Under the pieces are notes generated by a model. That model made no database searches. It saw nothing but the letters and a program-made list of their open reading frames with translations, and was not told the DNA's origin. From Rhizophagus irregularis (taxonomy: Eukaryota; Glomeromycota; Glomeromycetes; Glomerales; Glomeraceae): a DNA stretch of 64,000 nucleotides. The translations under genes and the position numbers were made by a program. Below are positions 24,656 through 35,870 of the stretch, piece by piece; position 1 is the stretch's first letter; each line of letters opens with the position of its first letter. The stretch spans positions 1,054,001 through 1,118,000 of the forward strand of contig NC_089454.1 of NCBI RefSeq assembly GCF_026210795.1, written 5' to 3'.

Positions 24656-25604
24656 ATGGGTTGTGTCTGTGTTAAACCTAAAGAAGAAGAATATAAATTC
24701 CCTATACCCGATGATGTAGATATCCCTTTTTCTCAAATGTTACATTATGTACATAGATTTATATGGCAAGGAAATTTTTCCTCCCCTGTTGAAGAATGTT
24801 TAAAATCTTCTAGTTCAAGAGCTCGAGTATTGAACGTTAAATGTGGTGAAGGCGCGTGGTTAAAAGATAACGCTAAATTATATCAAACTGCCGATTTTTT
24901 TGGTTGTGATATTACCGCTACTTTACAATATGATGTTTCTCCTTCATTTCTTAAAGCTGATATTTTGGATGGTCTTCGATATTATGATAAGAATACCTTT
25001 GATTTTATTTATCTTCAATTCGGTTTATACACTGAAAATGAATGGCGTGATAAGGTTATAAAAGAACTGGTTCGTTTATGTAAACCTGGTGGTTGGATAG
25101 AAATTCTGGATTGTGAAAATCAATTTTATAACGAACGTGATACGACAAGTCGATTAGGACAAGCATGTGAGCGTTTTAATAATAAAAATAAAAGATTTCG
25201 ATTTTTTCAAAATATTCTTTCTTTTTTACTTTTTTTTCGTGTCTAATATTTTGTCCTTTTTTTTTTTTAAAAAAAAAAAAGATCGATTATATCTTGAATC
25301 TAAACAAATAAACCCTCTGGTAAGTTCACTATTCGAAGAATTCTTGAGTAACACAAATCAAATTATTAAAATTCATAAAGAAGAAAAAGAATGTATTTTA
25401 GGAGTTAAAGGAGGTAGAGTTGGAAAATATTTACTTCAAAATATCGTAACAACCTGGAAAAATTCAAAAGTTTTAATATCAGAATCTATGGGAATTACTC
25501 AAGATCAATATGATAAATTAATTCAACAATTTATAAATGAAATTAATAAATCGAAGACTTCTATAAAATTTGTAAGAGTTTATGGTCAAAAAAATGATAG
25601 ATAG
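24656..25604 (+). CDS. Paralogous UMTA-like methyltransferase with acylation-type N-terminus
   Basis: Two exons, 24656-25166 and 25282-25604 (834 bases, 277 residues; gtgagc...aaag, in phase). It begins MGCVCVKPKEEE: Gly2 plus Cys3 and Cys5 is the pattern of N-myristoylated, palmitoylated proteins, although Ser/Thr6, preferred by N-myristoyltransferase, is absent. Body: FSQMLHYVHRFIWQGNFSSP, degenerate motif I VLNVKCGEGAW (usual VLDxGCG; Asp to Asn), FFGCDI, then NTFDFIYLQFG and CKPGGWIEILD. The helical C-terminal lobe ends FVRVYGQKNDR, closely matching the FNGAINTMYDE...RVYGKK end of the gene at 14360. The single intron (after RLGQA, phase 1) matches intron 2 of that paralogue. It lacks the long Ser-rich N-terminus of the paralogue. 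Membrane tethering is predicted; catalytic activity is less sure because of the altered motif I. Confidence 0.88.
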
Positions 25605-27011
25605 AAAATTAATAAATAATAATATTAATATTAATTAATAAAAATGTTAGTATATATAATTTAGTAATCATTATGTTTTTTTTTTCAAATATTTTAATTT
25701 TTCTTAGAAATCCATTATTATTATTTATTATAAGGAATTATTATTATGTTTGTTTAATTATTATTTTTTTTTTTGTAAATTTTTTATGCAAGTCTTTTTT
25801 TTTTGGTTATATTTTTTTTTTTTTTCTTTTTTTCTTTAAAAAATCTTACAAATCTTTTACATATTTTACATATTTTTGCATATTTTTTTTTTCCTTATTT
25901 TAATAATATTTGTAGAATATAAAACCTTTGAAAATATGAAACGTGAAAAGGAGTTTCACTTAGTTTCATTATTTACAAAAAGAAAGGATTTTCATTTAAT
26001 CACGCACGTTATACAAATCCGCTGCGGTTATACAATTAGGAAAACGTGTACAGAATGGGTCATTACCCCGATAAAACAGATTAAAAAAAGATACAGGGGA
26101 TGGACAAATTAATTTTTACCCGAAATCTAAAAATAATCTTATCAAAATTGATATGATCACCTTGTGACTTACACAACCCATATCTTTCTTTCATGGTTCT
26201 TTGCATCGTGGGATTCGGGACCCTGGTTCTAAGAACTTAATTTACTTGTTTTGGTTTTTTAGTTTTTCTTTCTCGGAATTAATACTCCTTCATCTTTTTA
26301 CATAAATTCAATATTAAAAAATATTTTTTATGACGAACTTTGTACCTACAAAGTACATTAACTTACATATAAACTGCGGATAACATGTTTCTAAATGATT
26401 GGTATTTTCATGTGTTAAATAAATAATGTATAGTTCACATGACAAATTTTTAAGTATTACAGATTAATAATTTCAATTAAGATTTTCTATACTAAATTTA
26501 ACCATCAAAATGATCATTTACATTACCAATTATTTATTATTTATTAACCGGATATAAACAAATATAAACGTCTTTTTTTTTTATATGTATATTACCGTTT
26601 ATTTTTTTAGTGGATTTTCAATAGTTGTGTTTCAAAAAAGGAAAAAAAATAATCAACCACTTGATGGATTTCTTTTTAATGATGATCCCTTTCAATAATT
26701 AATATATTTGGAAATTTATAGAAAATGGTAAACATTTAAAATTACTATAATTAATATATAAAAATTCAGCTGACATTTAATTATTAATAATGATTGCATT
26801 TTCATTCCTCGCGTTCCTTAAATATTTTGATCAGGTGAACGTTTTTATGATATATTATGAAGTCACGTTCAGAGTTTAAAATTTAAAAAGAAATTTTTTA
26901 TTAAATTTACATAGTTTATAATATGGTACAAAGAAGTACAAGATGATCATTTTAAATAATCATTTTTTTTTTAATCTTAACGAAATATGTTCATATGATA
27001 ATCTTAAGTGC
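25605..27011. other. Convergent intergenic region
   Basis: Between the methyltransferase (+) and the Myb gene (-). T-rich up to 25900. The frames at 25673-25903 and 25876-26112 are Phe-rich or short and are not supported as genes. Confidence 0.45.
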
Positions 27012-27995
27012 TTATAGATTTATGATAAATGGTATCCTCATTTTTTCATTTTCTATAGGTATAGGGGTTTGCTGATTATTATAATTATTATTCTTAGGAT
27101 TTTCTAATATTTTTTCAACTTGAGAGGTAATATTATTATTATTATTAAATTCGGAATTTGAATCTATTTTCATTTCAACTTGAGAGGTAATAATATTATT
27201 ATTATTAAATTCGGAATTTGAATCTAATATTTTCATTTCAACTTGAGGGGTAATATTATTATTATTATTAAATTCGGAATTTGGAAGTTTGCCAATTTTG
27301 TAAAGTACGTCGTATTCGAATGTTTTAAGTTGTTTCTCGGAACATTTAAAATCGTGCGGTTTATCTTGTTCATCGGAACATTTGGTAAATTCGAATTTTT
27401 CAGATGGTCGCTCGATACCATTGAAAAATTCGTGTGTTTTAAATGGTGATTTCTCATTCTCTAATTTACTCAAACGTTGATTATAGTTGTTTTTTATTTG
27501 ATTTGCCGTCCTTTTGAGATTAAAAGTCTCATTAATCCTGAGAGCAATTGCAGCCCATCCAGCTGGGTTTTCACCTTTTTTACATTTTCGCATATCTAAG
27601 ATTAGAGCATCTTCTTCGATTGACAATGGATGCTTATCAACTAATTAATAATTTATAAATATAAATAAGGGTCATTTGTATAACAAACACATCTCTAGTA
27701 AATAATTTACTTACTTCCTTCCTCAAGATGTCCAAAGTATCTCTCCCGACATTGCTTCGCGTCACGAGTTCCCATTTCCGCTGCAACCAATTTCCACTTT
27801 CTTTTATTGTATTTTATTGCCAAAATCATTAATTGTTCATCTTCCTATTATAAATTAAAGTATATGTAAATGTACATTCATGTATTTGAGATAATGATGT
27901 AACGTGAATCATAAAACAATTTTGATTTGTACCTCAATTTTCCAATGTTTATGTTGTCTATGTCTTTTAGTGAGTTTATTGGGCGCTTTTGGCAT
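27012..27995 (-). CDS. Myb/SANT DNA-binding protein, two repeats
   Basis: Three exons, right to left: 27933-27995, 27715-27844, 27012-27640 (822 bases, 273 residues). Start is the ATG giving MPKAPNKLTKRHRQHKHWKI. The first Myb repeat runs from about residue 18 (HWKIEEDEQLMILAIK) through WKLVAAEMG to the recognition helix TRDAKQCRERYFGHL, a classic Myb third helix. The second repeat follows (HPLSIEEDALILDM ... GWAAIALRI ... RTANQIKNNYNQRL). The C-terminal half is low-complexity: three imperfect copies of a unit around NSEFNNNNNIT(S/P)QVEMKI, rich in Asn. Two adjacent Myb repeats indicate a sequence-specific nuclear DNA-binding factor. Targets are unknown. The C-terminal repeats probably arose by slippage of (ATT)n in the DNA. 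Confidence 0.9.
27115..27290 (-). repeat. Three-copy coding repeat in the Myb gene
   Basis: Three imperfect units of about 55-60 bases, each with ttcaacttgag(a/g)ggtaata on the plus strand followed by (att)n and aaattcggaatttg. They encode Asn-rich segments ending in QVE. Copies differ by a few bases and by the length of the att run. Confidence 0.85.
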
Positions 27996-30300
27996 TTTGT
28001 GTATAATATATATTTATATATATGTATATATTTATTTATGTACAATATGTAATTTAATCGAAAAAAAAAATTTATATAACGAAAAATATTCTATCTTAAG
28101 AGGAAAAAAATTATGAAATACGTTAAAAAAGCGATAAAAGAAAACGAACGATCGATCGATTTTTATTAATTGACTTTATTGATCTGGTCGGAGCACCTTT
28201 GAACCTTTTTTTTTTTTTTGTTCGTTATCTTTCATTCTCTGGTATCAAGAGACATGTATATTTATAACAAATAACGAAAAGAACACGGGACTCATGTGAG
28301 CAATTTAATGAGGTCATGGGTCTTCTCTTGAGTGCTTCAAAACTGAAAAGATCACTTTGATTTGTTTACCGAATAGTTGTGATCATCATGCATAATCTAT
28401 AATTAAATATGTTATTATCAATGCTATATTATTTGTACTCTATTCGGAGCAAAAATCAATTTCGGAAGTTAAAGACCGGGTCATAAGACTATTGACTAAT
28501 CCCGTGAAAGAAATCAAAATGCAGGACAATGAGAAACATTAGAAAAATTTCACATTTGAAATAAAATCACGCGACTTATTTATTAAGGAAAGTTTATTTT
28601 TTAAAATTGGAAAAGATCTTTTCGTCATATTTTTTTCTAGTTCCCAAGTTTTACTAACGTTAATAAAAATTTTGAATGGCTTTTCATGGGAATGTTTTGT
28701 ACGATTATTTACGAGAATTTCCCATTTGTATAACCTTTTTTAATAATTATTTTTTTAAAAAATCCAAATAGAAAGGTCATGAGTGAAAAAAATTTGCATA
28801 AATGATATATATTTTTTTTATTAAAAAAAGTATGGTATGAAAATTTTATCTTACACAAAATTTCAATTTTTGGTCGTTTTTCGAAATTTCGATATTTTTT
28901 TAATGATTTTTGATCATGAGAAAAAGTCATCAGACTTTTGTACTTCAATAAAAATTTCTGATAAGATTTCCTACTTCTCACATCTTTCTTTGTTAAATTT
29001 CTAAAAATTTATAAAAAACGAATTCCAATTATGTCTTCTATCAAAAGATTAAGCATTTAAAAAAGGAAATTGAGAACCAAAAATTGGCACGGGATCATAT
29101 GAAAAAATCAAACCGCAGGAATTTTCCTTTGCATTGTTTTTTATTTAGTCATTCATTTAATTGGTGAATATCATCATAACATCAAAAACATATCTCTAAT
29201 TAAAGTAATCTAAAGGTTTATCAAAATATAACGGAGAAATATATACATATTATATATTATTTTTTATTTTCAATTATTTATATTTTGTGTTTGGCCTCGT
29301 GGTCATTATGAAATTTTTGTTTTAACTAATCCGCAAAATTCCGTGTAATTTTTGTGTGAAGAATCTTATCTTAAATTATATAAAACCTACTTTTATATTT
29401 TTTTCCTTCTTTTTCTTTATGGGTGGGTCATGTGTATGATCCCTTGGCATGAAATTTTTATTGTATCTTTTTAATTTTTAGGAAATTTCTATGCATTTAA
29501 GACATAAAAATTTTAATATATTTAGTAGTAGGCTGTGCTAAATAAATAATAATTTTTATGATCACGTAAAAAAATACGTTATCAATTTTTTTTTTCTCGT
29601 AAAACGTGCATAACTTGCATTTTATGAGAAAACTTTTTATTTCTTTGTTAATTTTTTTTTTATTTTATTTTATTTATTTTTTTTATTTTTTTTATTTTTT
29701 TATTTTTTTTTTTAACCGAATTATAAATGTTTCATAAATATTTTACGTAATTAAAAAATTGAATGAAATAAAGAAAAAAAAATAAATAAACAAATAATAT
29801 TAATAATAATTAATTTTATTATTTAATATTATTCTTTGTAAAATAAATATTTCTTATTACTGAAACGAAATACCTCCTTAAAAAAAAAAAAATTCAATTT
29901 CTGAAACAAATTACTAATATTACTCTCCGATCCTAATCGGAAATCGAATTAATCACGTGATACATTATCAAACATCTTTTTTGATGAGTCACACATGGCA
30001 ATGCTGTTTGGTTACCACCTTCAACCACATGGTGATTCAAATTACTTTTGTGTAAAAATAATATGAATTTTTAATGTTTTATATCGACATTAATAATCTT
30101 ATCTTATAAAATACATAAAATTAAATTTAATTTTTTAGCTTATTAATTGTAATTCTTTTCCGTCAAAAAATGATTGTAATAATGATGATGATAATGACGA
30201 TGATGATGTCGATAATGGATGACGATGATGACGACAATAATGATGACAATAATGATGACGAAATTAAAAAACTATTACCACTAAATTAGTTAATCAATAA
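27996..30300. other. Non-coding spacer leading into the repeat-rich block
   Basis: Contains the promoter side of the Myb gene. No supported gene; the frame at 28709-28981 is Lys/Phe-rich and unconvincing. T-rich tract at 29645-29715. A TGAGTCA (AP-1/Gcn4-type) site and a CACGTG site occur at about 29986 and 29956, but with no gene nearby. A gat/gac microsatellite (imperfect GATGATGAC) is at 30180-30262. Confidence 0.45.
30180..30262. repeat. Imperfect (GAT/GAC)n microsatellite
   Basis: A run of gatgat, gacgat and aatgat triplets. Simple repeat, marking the start of the AT-extreme block. Confidence 0.8.
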
Positions 30301-32694
30301 GTTATATCGCTAGTTATTTCTAGGTTAATTACGCAATATGGTAGTTTTGTAGGAAAATTTGCCTGCGATTTTACTTATTGATAAATTTTATAGAAAAATT
30401 CTTTCTTATTAATAAATATTATATGAAAAATTTATTATATGAAAAATTCTTTCTTATTATAGAAAAAACTCTTTCTTATTGATAAATTTTTATAAAAAAA
30501 TTTATTAATAAATATTATATGAAATAACTCCCCTTATTAATAAATTTTATATGAAAAAATTCCTCTCATTAATAAATTTTATAGAAAGAAAACAATAAAT
30601 TATTATAAATAAATAATAAATTCTTAAAATTAATATATTTTACTATTTATTAATATTAAAATTTATATTATTATTTGATAGATTTTAATAAATCTTTTTA
30701 TAATTATTAAATAAAAAGATTATATAATTTTACTAAAATCCATTTATTTTTAATAGAAGTTATTGTAAAATTTTTAATATTTATATTATTTATTTATAAA
30801 TCTATTTAAAAACTTTTTTTATTAACAGTAATATTTAGCTAAAATAATTTTTTACTGCCAATTATTAATTAAAAAATTATGTATAATATAAAATAATTAT
30901 ATTTAAGTTTTTTAAATATTTAATTTTAATTTTTGAATATTTTAAAATCCTTTACATATAAGTTACTATAGTATTACTACTTATATTTTATATATAAAAT
31001 AAAGATTTTTCTTTTATATAAAATATTAATAAGCTTTTAAGGTTATTAATAGTAAAAATTTGTTATTTTTAAATTACATTTTTAAAAATATTTCAAAAGC
31101 AAAAAAAATTAAAAAAATTGTTACAAAAAAATTTTTATAGTAATTATACATATCATATTATAATAATTGTATATATTAATGAAAGAATATTATTGATTCA
31201 ACTCTTTAATAAAAAAAAAAAAATTAGAGAATATTATATATATTATATTACAGCTTAATCAAAGAATACTTTAATTAACTATTAAGTAATTTTACTAATC
31301 TTTTAATTATTTTTTATTTTTTTATAAATTTAAAAAATATTTTTAATTATAATGATTATTTGATTTTCTATATATAATTAATAAAAAGATATTAATATAT
31401 TAATATTTTACATTTTTATTTACTAAAGTTTTATCATTTAAACCCAAATTTTTATTATTAGTTAAAACTAATTATTAAATTTAGACTTTTTATATAATTT
31501 ACTTTAAACTTATAGATAACTTCTATTAAAATTAATTTTACTACTATTAATAAATAAATAAAATATTTTTTAAATTAAAAATTAATTAATTAAAATTAAT
31601 TATTATAAATTATATTATAAATTAAGGATGCTTACTAAAACTTTTTTTTCAAAATTTTAGTTTAGTCAAAATTCAATCTAAAACTATTTTTTATAATAAA
31701 CTTAATTACCTAAACTGTTTTTATGCTTTTCTGAAACTAATTATAATTTAGAAAAGTTTTAGATTTACCAATTTCTTCATTAAAAATAAAGTTTTTGAAT
31801 TTCAGATTATTGAATTTTATCATTAAGTGAGTTTCAGGTAGCAACACTATTATAAATATTAATTTTAATAAATTATTTATAGATAAAATTGTTTAAATAA
31901 TTTTACTTAAAGTAAATTAATTTATATTTATTATAAATTTTAATAGGCAATTTCTATTTGTACATGAAGTATTTAAATCCAAGTTATGTGATTATTACCA
32001 TTTTGACTAATATTATAAACTTCAAAATTAGTAAATAAATGGATTTTTGCTTGTTCTATAAGTTTGCCTAAGGCATCAAAGATGCTTTTGAATGTCAGTT
32101 TTAACTTTATCTATGAATAATTGATTTTGCCAATCATTCTTAAAAAAATTTAGAAAATAATCAGCAAAAACAGTTTTTCATATATAAGTCAAAAACGGCA
32201 TTCAAAACCTTTATTGATGCCTTAAGTAAACTTGCAGAACAGTCAAAAATACATATATTATATAAAAAAGGTAAAAGGTATTATTATATTTCACATGACC
32301 CATATTCAAACACCCTGTGTAAATTTTAAAATTTTTATTTTAATATTATAGTTGTAATTAACTTCTTTTATGAGTCTTGTAATTTACTAAATGAGTAGTT
32401 AAATTAATCATATTAAAATGGTTTTTAGCATAGTATTTTTATATATATTTCACTTTTAATATTCCTAATAAATTTATAAATACATTACAGTTAAAAAAAA
32501 ATTAACTTTTTTTATGCAATTTTATTTTTTATTATATTAATTTAATAATATATTTTAAAAATATAATTTTATATAATTAATTGTAAAATTTTATATAAAT
32601 TTAATATATTTATTGTAATTATTCAGAATTCTATTGGTATAGAAATTTGAAATATTAGATTTTTATTTGTAAAGAAAAATGCATTTTTTTTTTA
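30301..32694. other. Extremely AT-rich, gene-free block
   Basis: Almost no G or C over 2.4 kb and no usable open frame. Around 30360-30600 the phrases (t)tattgataaatttta/tagaaaaattctttc recur five or six times with changes, suggesting a decayed ~40-bp minisatellite. The rest looks like degraded mobile or repeat DNA. Confidence 0.55.
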
Positions 32695-32976
32695 TTAGGC
32701 CGTTCCAATTTAATCTTTAGTTTAACGTCCTCCCCCCCCTCTATTTTTGAAAAATTCAAGGGTGATTTAAACATATATGTTTGATATGTTTAAATATGCT
32801 TAAACCACCCCCTCCTTTACTAAAATTTAATGGTACCGAGAATTCCCAATTTTACCAAAAATTTCCGAAATTTTTATTATGTTTAATTTTCATGTTTGTT
32901 TAAATTATCCCTCCCCCCCCTCAAAATTTTTGGCCAGAAAGGACGTTAAACTAATTATTAATTTGGAACGGCCTTA
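32695..32976. mobile_element. PIF/Harbinger (Tourist)-like MITE, 276 bp
   Basis: Element body 32698-32973, flanked on both sides by the trinucleotide TTA (32695-32697 and 32974-32976). The ends are inverted: left GGCCGTTCCAATTTAATC..., right end reversed GGCCGTTCCAAATTAATA..., with the match continuing through TAGTTTAACGTCC (about 34 bp, few mismatches). Internal sequence carries C-runs (ccccccc) on both sides and no transposase. GGC-starting inverted repeats with a TTA/TAA target duplication are the signature of PIF/Harbinger elements, so this is a non-autonomous copy. The short frame at 32879-33085 is part of it and not a gene. Confidence 0.85.
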
Positions 32977-33194
32977 TTTTAAATCTAATAAATTTTCATA
33001 TATTCTTTTGCAATATAAAAAATCTTATTTATTACATATTATTCTTTTAACAAAAAAAAAAAACTTTAACAATTTCCTTTACTAAGTAATCATGATTGGC
33101 TGACCAACACAAATCGTGATTGGCTAAAAATTACACGTGCCTACTTTAAACTTCACACGATAAAAAAAACTATTCTTCTGTCTTATCAGTTGTC

Positions 33195-34125
33195 TTGTCA
33201 AAGGAAGTTCACTCTCAAACGCTTTCGAAGTTGACATTGAGAAAATAAGTCCATTAGCGACTTTGTATGTGTAGACGCAGACAAGCTCAAACTTTGTGAA
33301 TTAGTTACAACAGCGTCTTTGAATCACAAGAGTCAAGAAAGCATAGCATCAAAGCGGTTTGTCTTTTCATGGTTATGAGAAGGAAAGAATGGCTTGAATG
33401 CAAGAAACGATAACTCCAAATTCCAATCGCTACTTCGACCATAAGGACGAAATCTGTTAAATTATGAGTCGCATTCTTTTCCGGAAAGACTTGTTTGAAA
33501 ATAATTATGATAATTAAATCATACTGTCAGTAGCCAACTTGTCATAGTAGTAGAGAATTTATGCTGATGGTAAGGAAATTGCAAACCAGTTGAATGAAAA
33601 TTAGATGTAGTTAAAAAAAAATTATCATACATTTGTTTATGATTATTGTTATATTATTTTGTAGTATTCGGTTGGACTGGTCAACTCAAATCACAGGCTA
33701 TGATACAACGAGACGAGTTACAAGATTTATGACGCATTTAACAATATATAACTGTATAAGTATACACTTTTTACGTTCTACATTTGATCGAGCCACGCGC
33801 CAAAGAAGTACTTTTTTTTTAAACCGGAAAAGTGGCAACCCATAAGAACAATTCTTCTCACGAAAGATTTAGAAATGGATTGATCCAGTATTTGTTCGTT
33901 TTGGTAGTGGGCCAGTACCTTTATTCTATCTGTTAAATTCCATATCTCAAATTTTTCCACAAACTATGTTATGTAATTCATTTATGTAATACAGTTAATC
34001 CACATTTTTATCGTTGGGACAAACGAAATTTGCCGTTGGAATTATATCAATATAGTTTGCGTTACGTTATGATGGTAGTATCTTTAGAGATTGTGGAGTT
34101 GAGAATAAGCAAGCAGCTAATATAA
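33195..34125 (+). pseudogene. Decayed coding remnant, family unknown
   Basis: This stretch is clearly richer in G/C than its surroundings and contains long open segments in shifting frames. Examples are ADKLKLCELVTTASLNHKSQ at about 33278-33340 and CNTVNPHFYRWDKRNLPLEL at about 33990-34050. Stops and frame changes break it. No family recognised. It sits in the repeat-rich block and is probably the remains of a mobile-element gene. Confidence 0.35.
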
Positions 34126-34524
34126 TGACTCCATTAAATTGATGAATTTTAACAACTATCGCAGTTATTATCATAGTTGTTATTACAATTATAGTTTTAG
34201 ATATAAAAGACGAAGAAGGATATTCAAAAATCAAATGCATTTGGCTTGAAAGCAATTTTGCAAATATATTCGATGTCCAATATTAGTTGTTATATAGCAA
34301 ACATTTTTTTTTTACAAGAACGCATATTTGATTTTTTTTCCGAGTACAATACAACTAATTCTAGAGCAAATAATTAGTAATTAATTATATTTAGCTAATT
34401 GTAATTAATAAAAATAGCAATCAATCTTTAATAGCAACCAAATTTAAATCAAAAGTACAATCAGGAATCCAAATCAGTGTTGACGGTTCTTTCTTTTTCG
34501 GCTTTTTTTTTAACAGGAAAGTTA

Positions 34525-35015
34525 AAGTGATTATATGACGTATCTGGAAAAATTTGATATAAAAAAAATATGAGTAAAATTCGCACATATCACTCTTAGT
34601 TTCGACAACAAATTCCGATACTTGTCGAGTAGAAGGTGAATGGCGTTTTTGGGTTCTTCTTTGTCCATGTAGAGCCTTCGCGGTGGCCCCAAAATTAGGT
34701 TTTCTTGAATTTTTTCTGAACATTCAAATTGCACCATTTGCGTTTCCACTCTCGATATTGTTATTAACTTGTTGATTACTTTCGTTTGTGTATTTATGCG
34801 TCGATGCTCCGAACATGAAAAGTGCAATCTTCCTTTTTTTTCACCAAAATTGCTGATGGGCGGCTTAATCAGTTCTGTTCCATCAACATGATTTTTAGGC
34901 CAGAATAATCAAGGTATCTCCCCTCGAAGAGACCATCTTTATGGTACAATGCGTCCATAATAGGCACAGTTTGTCCCACACTGTTACTATTAAATTGGGC
35001 GATGATAATTGCATT
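34525..35015 (-). pseudogene. Second decayed coding remnant, opposite strand
   Basis: Minus-strand reading gives protein-like segments such as QTVPIMDALYHKDGLFEGRY (near 34910-34970), then after a frame change NHVDGTELIKPPISNFGEKK and LHFSCSEHRRINTQTKVINK (34770-34895), and then ILGPPRRLYMDKEEPKNAIH (34630-34690). The segments follow one another in order with at least two frameshifts, so this is one broken gene rather than chance frames. Family unknown to me. Confidence 0.45.
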
Positions 35016-35870
35016 TCCTTTTTATTTGTGTAAGTAACGATTTATTTGTGTAAGCCACCCTTGACAAAAGTTGATATTTGGGCATTATGATGTATGATGT
35101 TTGGACATCATATCAGATATATGTCTAGACATTATTCAGACATGATTATGTACGTACAGATATCATATTATATGTAGAATTATATCATTCAACATCAATT
35201 GGCATGATGTACTGATTATAATTCTCAAATATAAAAAATTTTTATTTAGTAACAAATATCATATGATTATTAAAAGATAAAATAAAATTGATTCAAAAAA
35301 TTATTAAATTACTAGAAATGGTTATAAAAAATGAATAGCACATCAACTATGATATTCAACTATTATATTTAGATATCAACTTTTTGTTAATAATAGCTTG
35401 AGTAATGATTTAAATTAGTATTACAATCTGTAGATATTTTCCATCTATTAACTCATATCTATAAATGGTAAATATCAAATATTTAAAGGATAATCTATAG
35501 AAATCTAAAGATATATTTAAAAATTTTATTCTTAAACTATATTAATTTTTTTTTTTTTGCTACAGCACATTCAATATTTATTAAAATAAAACAAACACAC
35601 ATATATGATACATTTTAAGAACTATTTTAACTAATTAAATATTGAACCACTTGTCATTCTATAAAAGTACTCCACATGTGTACTGTCAGGTAAATTTTAG
35701 ACTATGAGAGTAAATTCAATGTGAAACTGCCCTTTCTTAGAGGGGATCCCTCCTCTTAATCTACATCCTAGGAAAATTCATGAGACCTACTGTAACAATA
35801 ACAAGAAAAAAAAAAGAGGATTTTTAAACAAAAAAAATTCAGGGTAAAAAAAAGGGTTAATATATATGAA
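35016..35870. other. AT-rich spacer in the repeat block
   Basis: No gene recognised. Around 35080-35175 short variants of tcagacat/tctagacat and atatcata recur, possibly a decayed repeat. Confidence 0.4.

Noticed and set aside
32879-33085. 68-codon plus-strand frame
   Set aside because: Begins inside the Tourist-like MITE and runs through its terminal inverted repeat.
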